Assembly (NCBI GenBank): GCA_020860755.1
Contig: JAJBTQ010000010.1
Span: 1-51,066 of the forward strand
Source: Lachnospiraceae bacterium
GTDB lineage: Bacteria > Bacillota > Clostridia > Lachnospirales > Lachnospiraceae
Direction: 5' to 3'
Length of the DNA stretch: 51,066 bases
This document shows, piece by piece, positions 27,191 through 34,217 of this stretch. The position numbers and the translations under genes are program-made. Below the pieces are notes generated by a model. That model searched no databases. It was given only the letters and a program-made list of their open reading frames with translations, and was not told the DNA's origin. Every line of letters starts with the position of its first letter. Position 1 is the stretch's first letter.

Positions 27191-27688
27191 TTATCTATAA
27201 ATCGAAAGGATATCCATGATCTGGCGCTGCCGCTCTTCCATCACGGATCTCCCGGAAGACTCCATATGGTCATACCCCAAAAGGTGAAGCATGCTGTGTA
27301 CGATCAAAAAGGCGTACTCCCGCTTTTCACTGTGGCCATACTCTTTGGCCTGTTTGTGTATCTTATCCACAGAAAGCACAATATCACCGAGAGGGATCTC
27401 ACCGGTGTCCGGATCTGTATACATGTCTGTCTGTCCGTCGAGACAAGAAAAATCAGCCGGGCTGTCATACTCCAGCATGGGAAACGACAGGACATCAGTC
27501 GGCGCATCGATCCCACGCATTTCCAGATTAATCTGATGGATCTCATCATCATCGGTCAGCAAAACAGAGACCTCCGCGTTTGCGGGAAAGGACTCCTCAT
27601 CCAATACAGTCTGTACGATACTCTCAGCCAGCACCCGATAGTGAAAGGAAAATCCGGGAGATTGTCTGCAGGTGATCCAAACGCTCAT
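27191..27688 (-). CDS. ybeY: Endoribonuclease YbeY (rRNA maturation)
   Basis: A 165-aa metalloprotein with the zinc motif HSMLHLLGYDH near the C-terminus, plus the preceding segments EIHQINLEMRGIDAPTDVLSF and GDIVLSVDKI. YbeY acts in 16S rRNA 3'-end maturation and ribosome quality control. The open frame extends 38 codons upstream into phoH. The ATG at 27688, with AGGTG just before it and MSVWITC as N-terminus, fits the family length. phoH-ybeY adjacency is a widely conserved pair. Confidence 0.94.
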   Translation of the reverse strand: MSVWITCRQSPGFSFHYRVLAESIVQTVLDEESFPANAEVSVLLTDDDEIHQINLEMRGIDAPTDVLSFPMLEYDSPADFSCLDGQTDMYTDPDTGEIPLGDIVLSVDKIHKQAKEYGHSEKREYAFLIVHSMLHLLGYDHMESSGRSVMEERQRQIMDILSIYR

Positions 27689-27695
27689 TTCACAC

Positions 27696-28691
27696 CTACT
27701 TTCTCGTCTTGGAAGACCCTTTTTTGTCACGGGATGTCTGACGGTTTTCATAATCCTCGTAGGCCTTGACGATCTGTTGAACAAGCGGATGTCTGACCAC
27801 ATCCTGACTGGTCAGACGGCATATCCCGATGTCTTTTATCTTTTTGACCACCTGAAGAGCCACATCCAGTCCGGATTTGGCTCCGGGCGCCAGGTCTTTT
27901 TGGGAGAGATCCCCGGTGACCACGACTTTCGAGCCGAACCCGATACGGGTCAAAAACATCTTCATCTGGGCCGGTGTCGTGTTCTGGGCCTCGTCCAGAA
28001 TGATAAAGGCATTGTCCAGCGTCCTTCCCCTCATGTAGGCGAGCGGCGCCACCTCGATCAGACCCTTTTCCTGATTCTTTTGAAAGCTTTCCGGTCCCAT
28101 GATCTGATACAATGCGTCATAGAGAGGCCGAAGGTAGGGATCGATCTTACTCTGAAGATCTCCCGGAAGAAAACCGAGCCGCTCTCCCGCCTCGAGGGCC
28201 GGTCTTGTAAGGATGATCCTTCCGACCTCTTCTCTCTTGAATGCAGTGACCGCTTTCGCCATCGCGAGATATGTTTTGCCGGTCCCGGCCGGACCAATTC
28301 CGAAAACGATCATCTTCTCCGAGATCTGATCCACATAGTTTTTCTGTCCGAGTGTCTTTGGCTTGACCGCTTTTCCGTCGATCGTGTGACAGATGATCTC
28401 ACTGTCAGCATCGAGCAGGGCACTTCTGTTGACCCGGCAGGTCTCAAGCGCGTAAGTGACGTTTTGTTCTGTGATGTCATTGCCTTTAGCCGACAGCTTG
28501 ACAAGCTGATCCAAGACAGAGCATGCACTGTCCACTGCCTCCTCAGGTCCCATCACTTTCATCGAGCCGTCCCGCGCAACCAGTTTCACGCCGAGACCGT
28601 TTTCGATCATCTTAAGCCATGCGTCAAATTCGCCAAACACGTTGGCCATATGCTCGATCGGAATTTCGATCGTTTGCTGCATCAATTCCAT
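27696..28691 (-). CDS. PhoH-like ATPase
   Basis: A 331-aa protein with a KH-like N-terminal segment (about 20-55). The PhoH ATPase domain has Walker A GPAGTGKT (133-140), RPALEAGERLGFLPGDL, FIILDEAQNTT (Walker B), and TRIGFGSKVVVTGD. PhoH proteins are RNA-associated P-loop ATPases that co-occur with YbeY, as here. It is first in the long phoH-ybeY-...-ynbB run. ATG 28691 is preceded by AAAGGA. The C-terminus is lysine- and serine-rich. Confidence 0.92.
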   Translation of the reverse strand: MELMQQTIEIPIEHMANVFGEFDAWLKMIENGLGVKLVARDGSMKVMGPEEAVDSACSVLDQLVKLSAKGNDITEQNVTYALETCRVNRSALLDADSEIICHTIDGKAVKPKTLGQKNYVDQISEKMIVFGIGPAGTGKTYLAMAKAVTAFKREEVGRIILTRPALEAGERLGFLPGDLQSKIDPYLRPLYDALYQIMGPESFQKNQEKGLIEVAPLAYMRGRTLDNAFIILDEAQNTTPAQMKMFLTRIGFGSKVVVTGDLSQKDLAPGAKSGLDVALQVVKKIKDIGICRLTSQDVVRHPLVQQIVKAYEDYENRQTSRDKKGSSKTRK

Positions 28692-28730
28692 TCGAACTTA
28701 TCCTTTCCCGTCAAAACACATTTTTTGCTT

Positions 28731-28764
28731 ATTATATAATACCATTATTTGAGTAAATGAAAAA
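28731..28764 (-). promoter_or_regulatory. Probable phoH promoter
   Basis: An AT-rich stretch upstream of phoH contains overlapping -10 candidates on the minus strand (TATTAT at 28736-28741 and TATAAT at 28731-28736). The -35 is imperfect (TTTTCA at 28758-28763, 16-bp spacing to TATTAT). Two 11-bp direct repeats (TTCTCTATAAA on the minus strand) lie just beyond it, around 28774-28796. Confidence 0.35.
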
Positions 28765-28810
28765 GATTTTTATAGAGAATTTATAGAGAATTATGTTTTT
28801 ATAAAATGTA

Positions 28811-29968
28811 CTATTCAGATTCGAGAAATCCCTTGAGAGTTGTGTCCGTAAAAAAGGTGTTGCCGCTGTAGAGGAACAGCGTATCCGTTATGCTGTATGT
28901 GCTTGTGATATCACCGATCGTTCCGGCATAATATCTGGGATCAACCACAATGATCCGGCTGTAATGAGGGATCAAAAACGGAATGAAACAGTTCGCGAAG
29001 GAATCTTTTACGACAAGGAGCGTGTTGGAGCTGTCCGCCCCCGTATCGATCTCGACCAAAGAATGGTTTCCGCCCATAAAGACCGCATACTTGTCACGGG
29101 TATCGAGCGCGTCTGTGCTGTAGATAGAGGTGGTTTTTTCCGCCTCCTCGACATAAGTCACGAGATAGGAGGTCGCATTTTCGGGCAGATAGACATCCAC
29201 TTCCTCTTTCCGGTTGATAAGAAATCCGCTTGTGCTTGAAAGTGTTCCGTTAAAATCATATGCCGCGCAGTAGGAATCATAGGTCGTATCGTATGGATCT
29301 TCTATTCCTAAGCTGCCGGCAGTACCCAAAAATACGTCATAAGCCCCTTGCGTCGTCCAGTGCGGGTCAGTCTGGTAATAAAGCTTTTCGTCCGTGTGTT
29401 CTTCCAGAACAGAGACAGCGTCAGCCCAGATGATACTGTCGTCAAGCTGAGCCCTAAAATTATCAAACAGCTCCGCCTGATCCGCGACGCTCGCAAAGAG
29501 CGGGATCCGGTTGCTAAGGATTTCGGCAGAGTCCGGAACGAGCAGGATATGTGTGCTGACATCCGGGTAGGATAACGCATACTCATTGATACCGGCAACA
29601 TCCTCCGCGAGAAGTTCCTCATCCGGAATGGATATTGTCTCCATCAGCTGGCGGTGTCTGCCGCGCAGAACGTCATTTTCCTCACGGGAACCGCCGAATC
29701 TGGAAAATCCGACATAGATCTCGCGGAATACATTCCTTCCCACAAACTGATCAGACACATAAGATTCAAAGCGTTCCATAAACGTCCCGCTGGTGATGCT
29801 CTCCCACGTCAGTTTGGGCCGCTGCGAAAGACTTCTGTTTTCCAACTCGGAGGTGTCCTGGTCACTCTTTATCAGATTAACCACAAAAAATCCGAGCAGA
29901 ATGGCTAAAAACAGCATTCCCAATATTCTGTTTGCCTTTTTTCGCTCTCTGCGGCGAGTTTTTTTCAT
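28811..29968 (-). CDS. DHHW-family (AlgX/AlgJ-like) surface polymer acylation protein
   Basis: A 385-aa protein anchored by one N-terminal helix (about 14-32) after a strongly basic tail. It has the DHHW N-terminal signature LENRSLSQRPKLTWESI and the D-x-H-W catalytic-type motif at 201-204 (TDPHWTTQGAYDVF). It also has VVKDSFANCFIPFL and IIVVDPRYY, matching SGNH-like AlgX/AlgJ proteins. It is the usual companion of an MBOAT transferase, accepting acyl groups outside the membrane and placing them on a polysaccharide. It lies 15 bp downstream of the MBOAT gene. Confidence 0.82.
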   Translation of the reverse strand: MKKTRRRERKKANRILGMLFLAILLGFFVVNLIKSDQDTSELENRSLSQRPKLTWESITSGTFMERFESYVSDQFVGRNVFREIYVGFSRFGGSREENDVLRGRHRQLMETISIPDEELLAEDVAGINEYALSYPDVSTHILLVPDSAEILSNRIPLFASVADQAELFDNFRAQLDDSIIWADAVSVLEEHTDEKLYYQTDPHWTTQGAYDVFLGTAGSLGIEDPYDTTYDSYCAAYDFNGTLSSTSGFLINRKEEVDVYLPENATSYLVTYVEEAEKTTSIYSTDALDTRDKYAVFMGGNHSLVEIDTGADSSNTLLVVKDSFANCFIPFLIPHYSRIIVVDPRYYAGTIGDITSTYSITDTLFLYSGNTFFTDTTLKGFLESE

Positions 29969-29983
29969 AGTATCTCTCTCCGA

Positions 29984-31386
29984 TCAGAATCTGAAATAGA
30001 GGAATGGGTTAAATGATTCCGTGACAAGGCATGCAATTGACAGGACCAGCAGGACCATCATCACACCGATATAAATTGCCTTTCTTCTTCCGTTGTATCC
30101 GACAGCATTCATCACCCGCATAGGGATCGCCGTACAGCAGACAACGCCGACGACGAGCAGCAGCCAGTTGGATGTAAGGTAGTAAAAGATCGTCTGTATG
30201 CTTCCGTAAAAATCAACCGCGCCGAACATCGTGCCCAGATAGTGTACGGCACTTGACATCGTATCACTGAAGAAAAACACCCAGCCGATCAGCACGATCA
30301 CCAGGGAATACAAATGCTGTACAACGGCAGGCAGGCGCGCCAGCGCCTTCCCCCAGACAAATTTTTCCAGGATGAGCAGGACCCCGTAGTAAACACCCCA
30401 GAAGATAAAATTCCAGGAAGCCCCGTGCCACAGACCGGTCAAAAACCAGACGATCAAAAGGTTAAAGATATTTCGCGATACCGACACGCGGTTCCCGCCG
30501 AGCGGGATATAGACATATTCCCGGAACCAGGTGCTCAAAGAAATATGCCATCGGCGCCAAAAGTCCGTGATACTCTTTGAGATATAGGGATAGTTAAAGT
30601 TTTTCCGGAATCGGAATCCGAACATGTGGCCCAGTCCGATCGCCATATCTGAGTACCCGCTGAAATCAAAGTAAATCTGAAGCATGTAAGAGATCGCACC
30701 GATCCAGGCAACGCCCGGAACCGCCTGATTGGCCGAGACCTGCGCGTTTATCGTCTCAAAGAGTGCCCCGATTCCGTTGGCCAGAATTAATTTCTTTGCC
30801 AGCCCGATCAAAAACAAAAACGCTCCATGCCCAAACTGATCCCAGGAAAACTGCCGGTGTTTCAGCTGATGCTCAATGTCCGTATAGCGCACGATCGGTC
30901 CTGCGATAAGCTGCGGGAACATGCAGATGTAAAGAGCAAAGTTGAGAAAGTTTTTCTGCATCTTTGCGTTGCCGCGGTATACGTCTATCAGGTAGGAAAG
31001 AGCCTGAAACGTATAAAACGAAATACCGATCGGAAGAGCGATCTCCGCAAAAGGAAGGTCCATCCGAAGTGCAGAGCCAAAAAGGCCTACGATAAAGCCT
31101 GCATATTTAAAGACGCCGAGAAGCCCTAAGTTGACAATGATTCCGATGACAAGAGATCTCTTTGCCATTTTTTTGTCTTTGGCGTATTTCCCCAGTTCTC
31201 TGCCGATCGTATAGTTTAACGCGATCGAAAGTACCATAAGAATGACATACACCGGCTCTCCCCAGGCATAAAAAACAGACTGGCCACGAGCAGCGCCAGG
31301 TTTTTAAAACGCAAAGGCAGAATATAGTAAACCACCAGCGTGATCGGCAAAAATAAAAATAGAAATGTTACACTAGAAAACAACAT
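29984..31386 (-). pseudogene. MBOAT O-acyltransferase (AlgI/DltB-like) with a frameshift near the 5' end
   Basis: The main open part (29984-31252, 422 aa) has all MBOAT hallmarks: YFDFSGYSDMAIGLG, FWRRWHISLSTWFREYVYIP, and LWHGASWNFIFWG with the catalytic His. It lacks the first transmembrane segment. Upstream, an ATG at 31386 with AGGAG encodes MLFSSVTFLFLFLPITLVVY and continues as family-like sequence up to SLFF. There the reading frame is lost at a run of six T's (plus-strand A's 31270-31275). Adding one T would give SLFFYAWGEPVYV and join the halves. It is therefore a one-base deletion, a slippage-prone switch, or a sequencing error. An in-frame GTG at 31252 could start a truncated protein. 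Confidence 0.82.
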
Positions 31387-31400
31387 AACTCTATGTTCTC

Positions 31401-31925
31401 CTACAGGCTTCTTTCAAAGGCTGCCTGATATTTCTCGGCTTCATCCGAGATCACCAGAAAGAGATAGTCCCCCCGAATCGTCACCAGAGCATCGTCCATG
31501 AGCTTCGCCTGCTCCGGTATATATCCATCAAAATCGTTTTTTCTGCTCTCGATCCGCGCATCAACCGCGTCCTCAACGTCCTGCATCTGTGACTCATCCT
31601 CTACTTTGACAAGAAGGATCTCCTGCGCATTTAAATTAAACGTTGAGACATAGAGCATGATGCCGTCGTAGTCAGCCGCGTTAAGACCGTAATCCCGTTT
31701 TATGGTCTGGTCATCTGCCCTGGTCATCGTCTCAGGATCAATCTGAGATTCAACCGCCTGTTCCACATCTGCAAAAGGCATATTGCTGGCCCTGTTGTTT
31801 AAGAACATAAACACCACAAACAGGGCAAGCGCTCCGATAATAACATATTTTACCCAGACAGGCACTTCCCTTCGTGCCGGCCGTACGGTTGTGTTTTTTT
31901 CCGAGCTTACAGTTCTCTCATTCAT
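31401..31925 (-). CDS. DUF4358-like membrane-anchored protein
   Basis: A 174-aa protein. A basic cytoplasmic tail and one transmembrane helix (about 26-44) precede an extracytoplasmic domain of about 125 residues. Features such as RDYGLNAADYDGIMLY, AQEILLVKVEDESQM and DDALVTIRGDYLFLVISD resemble DUF4358. Function is unknown. It follows the SGNH gene with no gap (stop then ATG) and precedes the MBOAT gene by 14 bp, so it is probably part of the surface acylation unit. Confidence 0.7.
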   Translation of the reverse strand: MNERTVSSEKNTTVRPARREVPVWVKYVIIGALALFVVFMFLNNRASNMPFADVEQAVESQIDPETMTRADDQTIKRDYGLNAADYDGIMLYVSTFNLNAQEILLVKVEDESQMQDVEDAVDARIESRKNDFDGYIPEQAKLMDDALVTIRGDYLFLVISDEAEKYQAAFERSL

Positions 31926-32747
31926 TTAGATCAGCCCTGCTCCTTTCGCCATGCAATACAGCCAACCGTAGTAAAAGTTGAGAAGCGGATGAATCCCGTC
32001 ATCATCATAATATTCATCCGGGAGTGTGAACTCCAGATCCATATAAGGGATCCCATGTGCCTCGCAGCACTCGACGATCACCTGGTTATATTCATCTATG
32101 TAACGGTACGCCTCGTGTTCTTCCAGTGCGTAATTGTTTACCGGAAGTATAAGCGTCACATAGATCTGAGCATTTGGCAAAGCGCTTTGTACTCTTGTCA
32201 GGAAATCATCGTAATTTTCCCGAAAGCTTTCGAAATCACTCTTCCAATCGTCAATATCGTTAAGCCCATAGGTGAGAAAAACTACCTTGGGAGCAAGATC
32301 TACCGCTGTCGAAATCTGTTCCTCCGTTTTGTGCACCTGCATTCCGTCTTGCGCAATAACCTCAGCGGAATTTAAGACTTCGTATTCTAGCAGCTGGTGG
32401 GCGATAGAGTCCCCCATGATAACGCAGTTCGAAAAGATCTCCGTAAAATTCATCTCCTGAAGCTCTGCCAGGGGAAGAAGATCTTCTGTTGTCACATTCA
32501 AGTTGCCTTCATCTGAATAGACAGTGATCACATCGTTCTCGTCATCGGAAACATCACGCTTTAAATCGATCTCATCCTGTATGGCGGAAATATCCTGATC
32601 TGCCAAGGCATCCAACACTAGCCGCGTCTCGGCAGCTTCTGATTTCAATGGAACCTGTGTGATATATTTGACTCTCACAGCGACCAGGATGGCTGCGACA
32701 ATAACTGCGATAAGGATAATTAAATTTCTGATCCGAATATTTTGCAT
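31926..32747 (-). CDS. SGNH/GDSL-type hydrolase, membrane-anchored
   Basis: A 273-aa protein with an N-terminal transmembrane or uncleaved signal segment (about 7-26). Its SGNH blocks are in order: block I VIMGDSIAHQ, block III LTYGLNDIDD, and block V DDDGIHPLLNFY with the catalytic Asp-x-x-His. An extracellular esterase or acetyl-transfer role on a surface glycan is likely from the DUF4358-MBOAT-DHHW neighbours. Residues 40-90 are acidic and of no recognised domain. Confidence 0.8.
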   Translation of the reverse strand: MQNIRIRNLIILIAVIVAAILVAVRVKYITQVPLKSEAAETRLVLDALADQDISAIQDEIDLKRDVSDDENDVITVYSDEGNLNVTTEDLLPLAELQEMNFTEIFSNCVIMGDSIAHQLLEYEVLNSAEVIAQDGMQVHKTEEQISTAVDLAPKVVFLTYGLNDIDDWKSDFESFRENYDDFLTRVQSALPNAQIYVTLILPVNNYALEEHEAYRYIDEYNQVIVECCEAHGIPYMDLEFTLPDEYYDDDGIHPLLNFYYGWLYCMAKGAGLI

Positions 32748-32796
32748 GGTAACTCCTGCTAAAATAACTGATAGTTCTGTTTAAAAAATCCGGTGA

Positions 32797-33276
32797 TCAT
32801 TTGTGATACGGTTCCCCGCGCATGATCCGATATGCCCGATACACCTGCTCCAGCAAAATAACCCGCATGAGCTGATGCGGAAATGTCATATCCGAAAAAC
32901 TGAGTTTTAGATCGGCTCTTTTTAAAATTTCCTCGGAAAGTCCAACGGAGCCTCCGATCACAAAACCGATGTCGCTGACCCCGCGCACAAACAGACTGTC
33001 CAGAGTCTCGGAAAAACAGATAGAATCCATCTTTTCTCCCTCGATTGCGAGCACAATAAGAAAGGAGTCTTCCCGCATTTTTGAAAGCAGGCGCTCCCCC
33101 TCCTTATTCCGGATCTGTTCCAGCTCAGATAAGCCGGCATGATCCGGTATTTTTTCATCCGCCACTTCCACGATCTGCAGCCTGCAGTATCGCGACAGCC
33201 GTTTCGAGTACTCTTCCACAGCCCGGCGGTAGAAATCTTCTTTTACCTTCCCAACACAGTAAACCGTGACATTCAT
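32797..33276 (-). CDS. rlmH: 23S rRNA (pseudouridine1915-N3)-methyltransferase RlmH
   Basis: A 159-aa SPOUT methyltransferase with normal full length. LIVLAIEGEKMDS, DIGFVIGGSVGLSEE (SAM-binding knot) and the C-terminal LLEQVYRAYRIMRGEPYHK are diagnostic. It methylates pseudouridine in helix 69 of the large subunit. The start lies only 6 bp after the acetate transporter stop, so the two are probably cotranscribed. Confidence 0.96.
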   Translation of the reverse strand: MNVTVYCVGKVKEDFYRRAVEEYSKRLSRYCRLQIVEVADEKIPDHAGLSELEQIRNKEGERLLSKMREDSFLIVLAIEGEKMDSICFSETLDSLFVRGVSDIGFVIGGSVGLSEEILKRADLKLSFSDMTFPHQLMRVILLEQVYRAYRIMRGEPYHK

Positions 33277-33282
33277 AGCATT

Positions 33283-33846
33283 TTACATGGGCATGACCGG
33301 CCGGTCAAACTCACCGTCTACGATTCCGGCCACGGCAGTGTAGACAGCCGATGCGCCGCAGAATATGCCTTCAATACCCGCTATGATACCAATTACTCCG
33401 ATCCCGGTAAAGTTCTCAAGCGCCAGAAGCAGGAACAGGATCGCAAGCGTAAGAAAGACGACCTGTGTCGCATGGTTCGCTTTTAATGTCCCAATATACA
33501 TGAAGAATGTGTAGATGCACCACAACAGCATGTAAAAACCAAGCGACCTCCCGTCAGCTCCGGCTCCACCGAGCCACTCGGGATTGACGAGAATGATGAC
33601 AAGCGACCACCAGAACAGACCATAGGACGTAAAGGCAGTGGCCCCAAACGTATTTCCGGCTTTAAACTCCATCAGCCCGGCGATAAACTGAGCAAGCCCG
33701 CCCATGCAGATTCCCATCGCGAGGATCATCACAGACATCTCGATCACTCCTGCATTATGAATGTTCAGCAAAATCGTAGTCATCCCGAATCCGAGCAGAC
33801 CGAGAGGACCGGCATTTGCCTCTTTTTTTACGACCTCGTCTGACAT
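33283..33846 (-). CDS. GPR1/FUN34/YaaH (SatP) family acetate uptake transporter
   Basis: A 187-aa membrane protein with six hydrophobic segments. The family signature near the N-terminus is present as NAGPLGLLGFGMTTILLN (usual form N-P-A-P-L-G-L), with Ala-Gly replacing the first Pro-Ala. GLAQFIAGLMEFKAGNTFG is a second signature. SatP-type proteins move acetate or succinate in symport. The open frame extends 13 codons further, but ATG 33846 has GAGGGGG 8 bp upstream and the better N-terminus. It has its own strong promoter, an overlapping dyad, and tandem repeats upstream. Confidence 0.9.
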   Translation of the reverse strand: MSDEVVKKEANAGPLGLLGFGMTTILLNIHNAGVIEMSVMILAMGICMGGLAQFIAGLMEFKAGNTFGATAFTSYGLFWWSLVIILVNPEWLGGAGADGRSLGFYMLLWCIYTFFMYIGTLKANHATQVVFLTLAILFLLLALENFTGIGVIGIIAGIEGIFCGASAVYTAVAGIVDGEFDRPVMPM

Positions 33847-33873
33847 AACATAAACCCCCTCAATATATAATAT

Positions 33874-33904
33874 ATAGTTTATCATTCTAAACTATCTTTG
33901 ACAA
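33874..33904 (-). promoter_or_regulatory. Promoter of the acetate transporter gene with overlapping dyad
   Basis: On the minus strand: -35 TTGTCA (33899-33904), 17-bp spacer, -10 TAAACT (33876-33881). A perfect 8-bp inverted repeat with a 6-bp centre (ATAGTTTA-N6-TAAACTAT, 33874-33895) covers the -10 and part of the spacer, which is a typical repressor position. Confidence 0.65.
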
Positions 33905-33910
33905 GGGTAA

Positions 33911-34006
33911 TCGCTCTTTGTTTACAGTCAGATATCGGTCTTTGTACACCGTCAGATATCGGTCTTTGTTCACCGTCAGATATCGATCTTTATCAGCCTC
34001 AGATCC
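33911..34006. repeat. 24-bp tandem direct repeats, four copies
   Basis: Units begin at 33911, 33935, 33959 and 33983. Copies 2 and 3 differ at one base. Copy 1 differs from them at a few positions. Copy 4 is degenerate and ends just before the copA stop codon. The shared core is tcggtctttg-N5-cgtcagata. The array ends 6 bp upstream of the -35 box of the acetate transporter promoter. Confidence 0.85.
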
Positions 34007-34007
34007 G

Positions 34008-34217
34008 TTAACAGATCGCACTCACTTCATAGCCGGCCTCTTCCACTGCCTTTTTTAAGGTTTCATTTCCCACTTCGCGGTCCATGGTGACAATGGCTGT
34101 CCCCTTCTCGTGGCTTGCCACTGCTCCCGTCACACCGTCGATAGACTCAAGCGCATTCTTCACATGCCTCTCACAGTTTTCACACATCATTCCTTTGACC
34201 TCGATTGTTTTTTCCAT
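34008..34217 (-). other. Possible internal translation start giving a free CopZ-like 69-aa domain
   Basis: Within copA, the ATG at 34217 (codon 766) begins MEKTIEVKGMMCENCERH, exactly where a free-standing CopZ would start. AAAAAAGGAG ends 12 bases upstream, which is long but usable spacing. It may be a relic of a copZ gene fused to copA, or an active internal start yielding both fused and free chaperone. Confidence 0.35.

Noticed and set aside
27689-27802. Longer YbeY starting inside phoH
   Set aside because: The added 38 residues are basic and unlike the family, and a ribosome-binding site precedes the ATG at 27688.
26597-28739. Long plus-strand open frames of 390 and 355 codons
   Set aside because: They lie antisense to the flippase, ybeY and phoH genes, have no ribosome-binding sites or family motifs, and their peptides look like reverse-strand shadows.
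33911-34006. CRISPR or minisatellite coding repeat
   Set aside because: Units are directly abutting with no spacers, and no reading frame crosses them with a start signal.
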